Positions 1-7,063 of a stretch of 18,325 nucleotides of DNA are shown here, in pieces. A program made the translations under genes and the position numbers. This stretch comes from Methylopumilus sp036567085. GTDB lineage: Bacteria; Pseudomonadota; Gammaproteobacteria; Burkholderiales; Methylophilaceae. Position 1 is the stretch's first letter; each line of letters starts with the position of its first letter. The notes under the pieces are model-generated. The model was not told the origin of the DNA. It did not search any database and saw nothing but the letters and a program-made list of their open reading frames with translations. The stretch covers positions 1 to 18,325 of the forward strand of contig DATCVG010000012.1 in NCBI GenBank assembly GCA_036567085.1. The letters are read 5' to 3'.

Positions 1-906
1 TGTCCGGTAAAGCTCTGTATTTGAAATATTTGCTTTATCTTGTAGCCATTGAAAAAGTTTTGGTAATGGCCAGCTTGATGATTGAATTTCTGCCATTAAA
101 TCTTCGCCTAAAATACGTGGGATATTTTCAGTAATACCGCCACCCGTAATATGAGCCATACCTTTAATTTGAATTGCCTCTTTGAGCTTAAGGACAGACT
201 TTACATAGAGCTTGGTAGGCTCCATTACAACATCTCTTAATGTCCTTCCATCAAAAGAACCTGAGAAATCAGCCTTCTCATTACTGATAATTTTTCTAAT
301 TAAAGAATATCCGTTTGAATGCGCTCCACTAGATGCAAGGCCAATGACTGCATCACCGGATTGTATTTTTTTACCATTAATAATTTCACTTTTTTCTACA
401 ACGCCTACTGCGAATCCAGCTAAATCGTATTCACCTTCAGGGTACATACCAGGCATTTCTGCTGTTTCCCCGCCTACAAGAGCGCAACCAGACTGTGCAC
501 AACCTTCCGCAATACCTTTAATAACCTGAGATGCTATTTCCACATCAAGCTTCCCACATGCAAAATAGTCAAGAAAGAATAAAGGCTCAGCACCTTGCAC
601 TAATATATCGTTGACACTCATAGCAACTAAATCAATTCCAACAGTGTCATGTTTATTTAATTCAAATGCTAATTTAAGTTTTGTACCTACTCCATCAGTG
701 CCTGAAACCAGAACAGGTTCTTTGTATTTTTTAGGAACTTCAAATAATGAACCAAAACCGCCAATGCCGCCTAAAACCTCGGCTCGCATGGTTTTTTTTG
801 CAAAAGGCTTAATTCTTTCAACTAATTGATCACCCGCCTCAATATCCACCCCTGCATCCCGATAAGTGATCGATTGGGTATCTTTTTTTGTATCATCTTT
901 ATTCAA
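1..906 (-). CDS. purM: Phosphoribosylformylglycinamidine cyclo-ligase (AIR synthetase), C-terminus cut by window edge
   Basis: PurM closes the imidazole ring of FGAM with ATP to give AIR, the fifth step of cytosolic purine synthesis. The 302 visible residues read through to the window edge; the family is about 345-350 residues, so roughly 45 C-terminal residues lie outside. Visible marks are SITYRDAGVDI near the N-terminus, the GGIGGFG stretch (about 46-52), the nucleotide-binding DGVGTK motif at 71-76, MSVNDI near 97-102, and GGETAEMPGMYP. I chose a TTG start at 904-906: a TGA stop lies in frame just upstream, no in-frame ATG precedes the conserved N-terminus, and an AAAGAGAG ribosome-binding sequence sits eight bases before it. 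The gene is divergent from hda. Function is very secure; the start is probable. Confidence 0.96.
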   Translation of the reverse strand, partial: MNKDDTKKDTQSITYRDAGVDIEAGDQLVERIKPFAKKTMRAEVLGGIGGFGSLFEVPKKYKEPVLVSGTDGVGTKLKLAFELNKHDTVGIDLVAMSVNDILVQGAEPLFFLDYFACGKLDVEIASQVIKGIAEGCAQSGCALVGGETAEMPGMYPEGEYDLAGFAVGVVEKSEIINGKKIQSGDAVIGLASSGAHSNGYSLIRKIISNEKADFSGSFDGRTLRDVVMEPTKLYVKSVLKLKEAIQIKGMAHITGGGITENIPRILGEDLMAEIQSSSWPLPKLFQWLQDKANISNTELYRT

Positions 907-1027
907 AAGATTAACTCTCTTTCATTAAACATTTGGGTTAGTCGTTATAATTGAAATTTTAACCGAAATATATTTTAAAGATGTGCATAATTAAGGCTAT
1001 CTTTATCTAAATAAACTTCCCATTGAT
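907..1027. promoter_or_regulatory. Divergent purM/hda intergenic region, probable promoters
   Basis: This AT-rich 121-base gap must carry the promoters of both divergent genes. On the plus strand a perfect TATAAT lies at 946-951 without a good -35 at normal spacing; it would give hda a leader of about 70 bases. A weaker pair, TTTAAA at 974-979 and TATCTT at 998-1003, is the alternative. On the minus strand the purM promoter is not clear. No Shine-Dalgarno sequence is visible before the hda ATG. Confidence 0.35.
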
Positions 1028-1630
1028 ATGAAACAAATGCTATTAGCTCTATCTCCAACGCCAAGACAATCTTTTGAAAATTTTGTAGTTGGTCAAAATA
1101 TTGAAGCAGTTCACACCTTAAAGCAAATCATCTCTCATCAATTACCCATTCAATTTATATATTTATGGGGCAATGAAGGTTCGGGAAAATCTCATTTGGC
1201 TCATATTGCATCAGATCATGGATTTGTCATTCATGATGATGTTCATTTACTTGATGAGGCAGGTCAAATCGAATTATTTAATACTTATAATCGATGCAAA
1301 GATTCCAAACAAAATATGCTAGTGACAGGACTACACTCTCCCCTCCAAATGAAATTAAGAGAAGATTTAGCAACAAGACTTGCTTGGGGGGTTACTTACG
1401 AAGTGATAGGTCTATCCGATGAAGAAAAAAAACTAGCCCTGTTAAAACATGCGGATGAAAGAGGTATGAAATTAGGTATGGATATTATTGATTATTGCCT
1501 AAAATACCTAAAACGGGATATGCCAAATTTATTTTCTATATTAGAGGCTTTGGATCAATGGTCTTTAACTTATAAAAGACCGATAACATTACCATTACTT
1601 AAAGAAATTATAGAAGCTAATAAAATTTAG
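1028..1630 (+). CDS. hda: DnaA regulatory inactivator Hda
   Basis: Hda is an AAA+ protein related to DnaA that binds the DNA polymerase sliding clamp and triggers hydrolysis of DnaA-bound ATP, limiting re-initiation of replication. The 200-residue protein has a Walker A motif (GNEGSGKS, 48-55), a Walker B-like HDD (69-71), a box VII arginine in TRLAWG (R118) and a probable sensor II arginine (R163). The N-terminal QMLLAL at 3-8 fits the clamp-binding motif that Hda carries at its extreme N-terminus. It lacks the DnaA DNA-binding domain IV, which separates it from DnaA. It is a little shorter than E. coli Hda. It stands alone between divergent purM and convergent ahpF. Confidence 0.93.
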   Translation: MKQMLLALSPTPRQSFENFVVGQNIEAVHTLKQIISHQLPIQFIYLWGNEGSGKSHLAHIASDHGFVIHDDVHLLDEAGQIELFNTYNRCKDSKQNMLVTGLHSPLQMKLREDLATRLAWGVTYEVIGLSDEEKKLALLKHADERGMKLGMDIIDYCLKYLKRDMPNLFSILEALDQWSLTYKRPITLPLLKEIIEANKI

Positions 1631-1631
1631 C

Positions 1632-3185
1632 TTATTGACGAATAAGGTAATCAAAGGCGCCAAGAGAAGCTTTAGACCCCTCTCCCATCGCAATAATAAT
1701 TTGCTTATAAGGTACGGTTGTTACATCGCCTGCAGCAAACAATCCTGGTAATGAAGACTGGTTGTGATTATCAATCATAATTTCACCAAACTTTGAAAGA
1801 TCTACAGTGTTTTTAACAAAGTCCGTATTTGGTAATAATCCAATCTGAATAAAAATACCCTCAAGCTCGATAGTTTTCTTCTCATTTGATATTCGATCTA
1901 GATAAATCATACCGTTCACCTTATCTTTACCGATCACTTCGGTAGTTTGCGCATTTAATATAACATCCACATTGGATAAACTATAAAGTCTTTTCTGAAG
2001 GATATCGTCAGCTTTGAGTTCCGATGCAAACTCAAAAAGAGTGACATGTCCTACGATATTCGCAAGATCAATTGCGGCCTCTACACCGGAGTTTCCTCCT
2101 CCAATCACTGCAACATGTTTTCCTTTGAACAAAGGACCATCACAGTGAGGGCAATATGCGACACCCTTACCTTTAAATTCTTTTTCACCGGGAACATTTA
2201 ATTCTTTCCATCTCGCTCCAGTTGCAACAATCACTGATTTACTTTTAAGTTTCCCGCCGTTTTCAAGTTCTATCTCAAATAATGAATCCAAATCATTTTT
2301 TTGAACGCTTTTCGCGCGCTGCAAATTCATAACATCAACTTCATATTCTTTTACATGCTCTTCAAGGGCTGTAACTAATTTTGGGCCTTCAGTCGCTTTT
2401 ACAGAAATAAAATTTTCTATGCCTAAGGTGTCCATCACTTGTCCACCGAAACGCTCAGAAACAATACCTGTTCGAATACCTTTTCGTGCACTGTAAATTG
2501 CAGCTGATGCGCCTGCTGGGCCTCCCCCAATAATTAAAACATCATAGGCTTCTTTTTTTGATAATTTTTCAGCTTCCTTTAAGCTTGCGCTTGAGTCAAT
2601 CTTATTTACAATCTCATCAAGCTCCATTCTTCCTTGACCGAAAATTTTTCCATTAAGGAAAATAGTTGGTACAGCCATAATCTGTTTATCTTCAACTTCT
2701 TTTTGGAATAATGCACCATCAATCATCACATGAGAAATATTTGGATTAATGATAGACATTGCATTTAATGCCTGAACAACATCAGGACAATTATGGCAAC
2801 TTAATGAAATATAAGTTTCAAAATGAAAGTTGCCTTCAATATTTTTAATTTGTTCTATTTTTTCAGCCTCTATTTTTAGAGGGTATCCACTTGCTTGAAG
2901 AAGCGCTAAAACGAAAGATGTAAATTCATGCCCTGATGGAATGCCTGCGAAAGTAATGCCAGAAGCTTCCTCTTCTCTATTTACTTCAAAAGAAGGAATT
3001 CGTTTTGAAGTATCTAATTCTTTACTTAATGTAATTTTTTCCGACAAAGACCCAACTTCTTCTAACATCTCTATCATTTCTTTAGATGCTGGATTTTCGT
3101 CGACATAAGCCACAAGCTTAATTGGATTTACAAGCCTGGTCATATATTCTTGAAGTTGATTTTTGATTGCCGAGTCTAGAGCCAC
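1632..3185 (-). CDS. ahpF: Alkyl hydroperoxide reductase subunit F
   Basis: AhpF is the NADH-dependent flavoprotein that re-reduces AhpC during peroxide detoxification. At 517 residues it is full length. The N-terminal tandem thioredoxin-fold domain holds the CHNC redox pair at C130/C133. The thioredoxin-reductase-like part follows, with an FAD-binding GGGPAG (220-225), the CPHC pair at C345/C348 and an NAD-binding GGGNSG (362-367). The order of the two disulfide centres matches the E. coli enzyme. The start is GTG (3183-3185), preceded by AAGGAA. It follows ahpC by 72 bases, with a terminator-like hairpin between, so it probably depends on read-through from ahpC. Its stop codon is one base from the convergent hda stop. 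Confidence 0.97.
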   Translation of the reverse strand: MALDSAIKNQLQEYMTRLVNPIKLVAYVDENPASKEMIEMLEEVGSLSEKITLSKELDTSKRIPSFEVNREEEASGITFAGIPSGHEFTSFVLALLQASGYPLKIEAEKIEQIKNIEGNFHFETYISLSCHNCPDVVQALNAMSIINPNISHVMIDGALFQKEVEDKQIMAVPTIFLNGKIFGQGRMELDEIVNKIDSSASLKEAEKLSKKEAYDVLIIGGGPAGASAAIYSARKGIRTGIVSERFGGQVMDTLGIENFISVKATEGPKLVTALEEHVKEYEVDVMNLQRAKSVQKNDLDSLFEIELENGGKLKSKSVIVATGARWKELNVPGEKEFKGKGVAYCPHCDGPLFKGKHVAVIGGGNSGVEAAIDLANIVGHVTLFEFASELKADDILQKRLYSLSNVDVILNAQTTEVIGKDKVNGMIYLDRISNEKKTIELEGIFIQIGLLPNTDFVKNTVDLSKFGEIMIDNHNQSSLPGLFAAGDVTTVPYKQIIIAMGEGSKASLGAFDYLIRQ

Positions 3186-3211
3186 TATATTTCCTTAAAC
3201 ATTAATCTTAT

Positions 3212-3243
3212 TAAAAAATACCCAGGCCAATGTATGGCCTGGG
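3212..3243 (-). terminator. Intrinsic terminator/attenuator between ahpC and ahpF
   Basis: Read on the minus strand, CCCAGGCCA, a five-base loop and TGGCCTGGG form a perfect nine-base-pair stem (3221-3243), followed at once by TATTTTTTAA. This is the classic intrinsic terminator layout. It begins 14 bases after the ahpC stop codon and ends about 26 bases before the ahpF GTG. It probably ends most ahpC transcripts and lets a fraction continue into ahpF, giving more AhpC than AhpF. It could instead protect the ahpC 3' end. Confidence 0.88.
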
Positions 3244-3257
3244 ATTCATTTTTCTAT

Positions 3258-3824
3258 TTAGATCTTACCTACAAGGTCCAATGATGGAGCAATTGTTTTA
3301 GCTCCTTCTTGCCATTTTGCTGGGCATACTTGACCTGGATTGTTAGCTACATATTGTGCAGCTTTTAATTTACGCAATGTTTCTTTAACGTCGCGTGCAA
3401 TTGCATTGTCATGTACTTCCATTGTTTTAATTTCACCTTTTGGATTAATGATGAAAGTACCTCGCAATGCCAAGCCTTCTTCTTCAATATGTACTTCAAA
3501 TGCACGTGTTAGTTGATGCGTAGGATCTCCAATTAATGGAAATTTTGCCTTACTAACAGCAGGTGAAGTCTCGTGCCAAACTTTATGTGAAAAATGTGTA
3601 TCAGTTGTCACAATGTAAACTTCTGCACCTACTTTTTGGAATTCTGCATAATGATCAGCTGCATCTTCAACTTCTGTTGGGCAGTTAAATGTAAATGCGG
3701 CTGGCATAAAAATAAGAACTGACCATTTTCCTTTGAGATTTGCTTCTGTAACATCAACAAACTTGCCATTGTGAAATGCTGTTGCTTTAAACGGTTTTAC
3801 TTCAGTATTAACTAATGAAGACAT
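3258..3824 (-). CDS. ahpC: Alkyl hydroperoxide reductase subunit C (typical 2-Cys peroxiredoxin)
   Basis: AhpC reduces hydrogen peroxide, organic hydroperoxides and peroxynitrite in the cytosol and is recycled by AhpF. The 188-residue protein has the PxxxTxxC active-site motif as PAAFTFNC with peroxidatic Cys48, and the resolving cysteine in VCPAKW (Cys167). The C-terminus LDLVGKI is the same as in E. coli AhpC. The active-site loop reads FMPAAFTFNCPTE, differing from the E. coli FYPADFTFVCPTE, so this may be a distinct AhpC subtype; the residues needed for catalysis are kept. A strong ribosome-binding site (GAAGGAG) sits just before the ATG, in keeping with high expression. It is first in the ahpC-ahpF unit. 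Confidence 0.97.
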   Translation of the reverse strand: MSSLVNTEVKPFKATAFHNGKFVDVTEANLKGKWSVLIFMPAAFTFNCPTEVEDAADHYAEFQKVGAEVYIVTTDTHFSHKVWHETSPAVSKAKFPLIGDPTHQLTRAFEVHIEEEGLALRGTFIINPKGEIKTMEVHDNAIARDVKETLRKLKAAQYVANNPGQVCPAKWQEGAKTIAPSLDLVGKI

Positions 3825-3852
3825 CGTTTTCTCCTTCTTTGGTTGGTTAAAA

Positions 3853-3893
3853 AATGATGATTATAGGTAAGTCATATTGATATGTATAATCAA
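3853..3893 (-). promoter_or_regulatory. Candidate ahpC promoter with a LysR/OxyR-like dyad
   Basis: On the minus strand a perfect TATAAT (3860-3865) precedes the ahpC ATG by about 35 bases, giving a short leader. There is no convincing -35 hexamer, which is common at activator-dependent promoters. Overlapping that position is the dyad TTGAT-N7-ATCAA (3877-3893), with the seven-base spacing of one half of an OxyR site. The bases do not match ATAG/CTAT, and the centre at about -32 is closer to the promoter than usual, so OxyR control is only a guess. Confidence 0.35.
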
Positions 3894-3953
3894 TTGTTAT
3901 TATATTTATGATTTATTTTACTTATCAATTTATACAACAAAGCTAAATAGATT

Positions 3954-3973
3954 AAAAATAGGGTCTTATTTTT
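3954..3973 (-). repeat. AT-only inverted repeat at the 3' end of bepA
   Basis: AAAAATA, six loop bases and TATTTTT form a perfect seven-base-pair stem that overlaps the bepA stop codon. All stem pairs are A-T, so it would be a weak hairpin. It may act as a poor terminator for bepA before the ahpC promoter region, or be a chance product of AT-rich sequence. Confidence 0.3.
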
Positions 3974-5429
3974 TGTCTTTGATGTCTTCCAGACTATTTT
4001 CAAAAATCAACTGTTTCAAACGAGACTCTACAATTGATTTTTGATAGAAATTGCCATCTTTAGATTTCGCAGCAAATTCCATTTGCTCTATTGCTTTGGG
4101 CAAATTAAATTTACGATAATAAGCTTCGGATTGCGCTTGGTATTGAAGTAATTCTTTGCCTTCTTTTGAATAAGCCCTGGAGAGCAATTCAAAGAAATAA
4201 CTATCATCTGGATAAACATTCAACTTATCATTAATTAATCTTATAGTTTTTTCTGGCTCATTTGTCATTAAATAAAGTTCTGCTAATCCATAAATTAAGG
4301 CTCGATGGTTAGGGTATAAATTTAGAGCCTTTAAATATAGATTTAATGCTTGGGCTGGATGATTAGTTGAGACCTCTAATTTACATGCAAGTGTCTCAAT
4401 AAGCACATCTTTTTTAGCATTAATTTTTAACCACTCAACCTCTTGTCTGGCTCTAATAAAATCATTTTTTCTCATATATGCTGATGCTAGGCCATACCGC
4501 TCGGCAGCTTCATTCATATAACGCTTATCTTTGATATTTCCCTCAAACTCATCAACTGCAGATTGTGGTGTACCGTTTGTGGCCCTCAATTTTGATTTGA
4601 TGTATACGAAATCTGGATTATCCGGTATCTGTCTATAGCGAGTATCTTTAACTCTGTTTGACATATCACTTATACGTTCAGTTGTAATAGGGTGTGTTCT
4701 TAAGAAGCTGGGCGCAGCACCTTCTGAAAAACGTGATCCTTTTTGAAGAGTGCCGAAGAACGAAACCATTGCGCGACCATCAAAACCCGCATCTGTTAAA
4801 ATCTGAAATCCCACACGGTCTGCTTCTTTTTCATGATCTCTTGTGTAGTCTAATTGTTTTTGAACGCCCATAGCTGAGGCTGCAGTCATAGTTCCAGCTG
4901 ATAATTGGGGGTTTGCTCTTGCCACAAGAAGTGCCAGAGCAATGCCGAGTATACTTTTAATCGAGTCGTTTTTCTGCTGTGCAATCATTCTTGGCAAATG
5001 CCTTTGTGTTACGTGAGCAATTTCATGGCCCAATACGCTAGCTACCTCTGATTCACTATTTGCCGCTAAGATTAAACCTGTGTGAACACCAATTACACCC
5101 CCAAGCATTGCAAAAGCATTAATGGAAGACTCATTCACTACAAAAAAAATAAACTGTTGTGTTTTATTAGGGCTATATGCCACTAATCTATTTCCCAAAT
5201 TTTTAAGATAATCAATTACTTCAATATCCTGAACAATTTCAGGACTAACTGCGACTTCTCTTAAAATAGCTTTAGCAATAGCCTGCTCTTCTTTGGCAGA
5301 AATAACGAGTTGCGAAGAATCACCTAAATCAGGTAGTTCGTTCGCAAAAACAGATAGGCAACAAAAAAAACACGTAAATAATGTAATTTTTAATTTCATC
5401 ATAGGTATGATACCTAGATTAATAATCAC
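3966..5429 (-). CDS. bepA: Periplasmic M48 metalloprotease with C-terminal TPR repeats (BepA/YfgC type)
   Basis: This is a zinc protease and chaperone of the outer-membrane assembly quality-control type: BepA helps mature LptD and degrades misassembled proteins at the BAM complex. A signal peptide (about residues 11-29, ending SVFA) sends it to the periplasm. The M48 domain has HEIAH at 135-139, a third zinc ligand in EAD (E202) and a histidine at 246 matching the His switch of E. coli BepA. Residues from about 270 onward look like TPR helices. Counted from the first ATG it has 487 residues, but a double ATG at residues 10-11 fits the signal peptide better, so the real start may be 5402 or 5399. 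It is divergent from moaC. LPS-transport genes elsewhere in the window suit an envelope role. Confidence 0.9.
   Translation of the reverse strand: MIINLGIIPMMKLKITLFTCFFCCLSVFANELPDLGDSSQLVISAKEEQAIAKAILREVAVSPEIVQDIEVIDYLKNLGNRLVAYSPNKTQQFIFFVVNESSINAFAMLGGVIGVHTGLILAANSESEVASVLGHEIAHVTQRHLPRMIAQQKNDSIKSILGIALALLVARANPQLSAGTMTAASAMGVQKQLDYTRDHEKEADRVGFQILTDAGFDGRAMVSFFGTLQKGSRFSEGAAPSFLRTHPITTERISDMSNRVKDTRYRQIPDNPDFVYIKSKLRATNGTPQSAVDEFEGNIKDKRYMNEAAERYGLASAYMRKNDFIRARQEVEWLKINAKKDVLIETLACKLEVSTNHPAQALNLYLKALNLYPNHRALIYGLAELYLMTNEPEKTIRLINDKLNVYPDDSYFFELLSRAYSKEGKELLQYQAQSEAYYRKFNLPKAIEQMEFAAKSKDGNFYQKSIVESRLKQLIFENSLEDIKDKK
5402..5416. repeat. 15-base palindrome at the bepA start
   Basis: TAGGTAT, one central base and ATACCTA form a perfect palindrome. 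It lies inside the first codons if bepA starts at 5429. If bepA starts at the later ATG (5402 or 5399) it lies against the start codon, and it is 53 bases before moaC. It resembles a dimeric repressor operator in form; no regulator is identified. Confidence 0.4.
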
Positions 5430-5458
5430 TTAACACCTAAGTTTGCGAAGATACCCTA
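5430..5458 (+). promoter_or_regulatory. Candidate moaC promoter
   Basis: TTAACA (5430-5435) and TACCCT (5453-5458) are separated by 17 bases. The -35 is good and the -10 is mediocre. Transcription would start around 5465, only about four bases before the moaC ATG, and there is no Shine-Dalgarno sequence. The whole bepA/moaC gap is only 39 bases. Confidence 0.35.
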
Positions 5459-5468
5459 ATTAAATTTT

Positions 5469-5981
5469 ATGAAAAAACTTACTCATATTAATCAAAAAGG
5501 TGATGCACAACTTGTAGATATTTCCGATAAAGCTATTACACGGAGAAAAGCAATTGCAGAGGGATCAATACAATTAAACCAACAAACTTTAAAATTAATT
5601 CAAGATAATTTAATTAAAAAAGGTGATGTGCTAAATACCGCAAGAATTGCCGGTATTCAGGCGGCAAAAAAAACTTGGGAACTCATTCCACTTTGTCACA
5701 CAATTAATTTATCTAAAATCGATATTAATTTTAGTATTGATAAAAAAAATAATGTCATTACATGTCAATCATCATGTGAATGTTTAGCACAAACTGGTCT
5801 TGAGATGGAAGCTCTCTCAGCCGTCAGCATTGCCCTCCTTACCATCTATGACATGGTGAAAGCAGTAGACCGTACGATGGTGATCTCAAATATCCACTTA
5901 GTGGAAAAGTCTGGAGGACGCTCTGGGCTTTATAAACGAGGTGTGGGACTAAATAAAATAAAGTCCAAAAAAGTAAAATAA
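5469..5981 (+). CDS. moaC: Cyclic pyranopterin monophosphate synthase MoaC
   Basis: MoaC acts after the radical-SAM enzyme MoaA, turning the cyclic GTP intermediate into cyclic pyranopterin monophosphate, the first stable pterin of molybdenum cofactor synthesis. The 170-residue protein carries the expected active-site residues at the E. coli positions: K51, H77 (in IPLCH), E112 and E114 (in GLEMEA), D128 and K131 (in YDMVKAVD), then KSGGRSG at 147-153. The usual CHP reads CHT here, a small change outside these residues. The basic C-terminal tail (KIKSKKVK) is a little longer than in E. coli. No other molybdenum-cofactor gene is in the window, so it stands alone, divergent from bepA and convergent with psiE. 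Confidence 0.95.
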   Translation: MKKLTHINQKGDAQLVDISDKAITRRKAIAEGSIQLNQQTLKLIQDNLIKKGDVLNTARIAGIQAAKKTWELIPLCHTINLSKIDINFSIDKKNNVITCQSSCECLAQTGLEMEALSAVSIALLTIYDMVKAVDRTMVISNIHLVEKSGGRSGLYKRGVGLNKIKSKKVK

Positions 5982-6021
5982 AAGAGGTGTTGCTCCAAAT
6001 CTGCTCCTACAAAAAAATATT

Positions 6022-6420
6022 TTAATTATCTTCGGAGTAAGGGAAACGAACGTGACCATATCGCACTATTAAGATAGCAATAGCAATAAGAAATATTGAG
6101 CCTGAGATTGCAAACATCTTAAATGCGTCAATATCTGCAATATCCAAAACAAGGAAGCGAGCTAGTGCAATTATTCCAATATACAATGGGTAGCGCACAG
6201 GTAGATTTCCTGAACCCAAATAATGATTTAACATTGACATCACTTCTAGGTATAAGAAAAGCATTAATAAGTCACCAACCGCTATCATGCCGGCTTGCCA
6301 AATATGTTCGATCTCTTGAAAAACTGCATAAATAGTTGCTAAAGCAATTACAATTAAAACAGCTTGCCCCACTAGTGTAAGGCTATGTTGAGCAAACTTG
6401 CTAAATTTGTTTGGTTGCAT
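6022..6420 (-). CDS. PsiE-like phosphate-starvation-inducible family membrane protein
   Basis: The 132-residue protein looks like the PsiE family, small inner-membrane proteins whose E. coli member is induced by phosphate starvation and whose molecular role is unknown. About four hydrophobic segments are visible, near residues 14-34, 43-63, 77-92 and 100-119. Features that resemble the family are the acidic FQEIEHIW after the first segment, LFLYLEVMSML, RYPLYIGIIALAR and the final VRYGHVRFPY. It is last in the minus-strand unit that starts with the Kef-type antiporter, 23 bases after the SOUL-domain gene, and it converges with moaC. No Pho box was recognised, and the position in this unit does not in itself suggest phosphate control. 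Confidence 0.82.
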   Translation of the reverse strand: MQPNKFSKFAQHSLTLVGQAVLIVIALATIYAVFQEIEHIWQAGMIAVGDLLMLFLYLEVMSMLNHYLGSGNLPVRYPLYIGIIALARFLVLDIADIDAFKMFAISGSIFLIAIAILIVRYGHVRFPYSEDN

Positions 6421-6443
6421 AATTTTTAAGTCTTATTTAAGTT

Positions 6444-7058
6444 TTAAAATCTAATCATCAATTCATTTCTTCTAAGAAATGGCAATGTCCAAGGCGGATT
6501 ATAACGAGCTAATATTGCAGGACCTTTTGGTTCTAAGTTTCGCTTTTTCATTTCTTCATTTAGTAGATTTAACATTTCTACATATTTTCTTTCTCGAACT
6601 AGTCCAGAGAATGTAATAACTGCAAACTTTTCTGAAGGGACTTCTATGATTTTCACTTCAGGATTGTTAGGAACCGGAAGAGTATCTTTTGAATATTGCT
6701 TTGGCATATTAAAACTAATATACCAACCCCTTTCAGTTTCTTCAGAAACAACCGGCGCTGTCATATCAATTTTTTCAGAGGCATCGCGAGTAATTACTGG
6801 AGCAGTCATATCAATTTTTTTTGAGCCTTCATTTGTTTTATTATTTCCAAAAATAAAATCGGCTAGCAATCGAAACCCTTTACTTGATGCACTATCAAAT
6901 GTACCAGTAACAAGAACTTGAGCAATTAATTTCGGCTGGTATTCTCTTATTTCAAATGCATCTTTTTTTTCAATGCTAATGAATTCTGGTTCTTCAATCG
7001 CCATAACTGTAAAGCTCGTCAAAAACAAAATGAAAGCTGTAAAAATACTTAAGCGCAT
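6444..7058 (-). CDS. SOUL-family heme-binding protein, exported
   Basis: The 204-residue protein begins with a signal peptide (about 1-20, ending VMA), so it is likely periplasmic. The mature part matches the SOUL/HBP family: FEIREYQPKLIAQV, the paired KIDMTAPV elements (near 82-89 and 95-102), GWYISFNMP and a C-terminal ARYNPPWTLPFLRRNE. SOUL proteins bind heme or related tetrapyrroles in animals and plants; bacterial members are little studied, so the ligand here is unproven. The paired TAPV elements are typical of the family and are not a new duplication. The gene starts five bases after the thiO stop, so the two are probably co-transcribed and perhaps translationally coupled. Confidence 0.88.
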   Translation of the reverse strand: MRLSIFTAFILFLTSFTVMAIEEPEFISIEKKDAFEIREYQPKLIAQVLVTGTFDSASSKGFRLLADFIFGNNKTNEGSKKIDMTAPVITRDASEKIDMTAPVVSEETERGWYISFNMPKQYSKDTLPVPNNPEVKIIEVPSEKFAVITFSGLVRERKYVEMLNLLNEEMKKRNLEPKGPAILARYNPPWTLPFLRRNELMIRF

Positions 7059-7063
7059 AATAG

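Noticed and set aside
212..829. Two open frames on the plus strand inside the purM region
   Set aside because: They are antisense to purM, whose conserved motifs fill the minus strand; the translations resemble no family.
1..906. purM as a truncated pseudogene
   Set aside because: The frame is open to the window edge and motifs are intact; the missing C-terminus is explained by the window boundary.
5946..5966. GGACT/AGTCC hairpin near the end of moaC as a terminator
   Set aside because: Only five base pairs with an 11-base loop, inside the coding region and followed by A residues, not a T-run.
5991..6007. Direct repeat TGCTCC-N5-TGCTCC between moaC and psiE
   Set aside because: Two six-base copies only; likely chance, with no link to a promoter or a mobile element.
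6123..6335. Small plus-strand open frame inside psiE
   Set aside because: Antisense to psiE, which has coherent membrane segments and family motifs; the shadow translation has none.
6750..6820. Repeated KIDMTAPV in the SOUL protein as a recent tandem duplication
   Set aside because: Paired MTxPV elements are a normal feature of SOUL-family proteins, and the DNA of the two copies is not an extended repeat.
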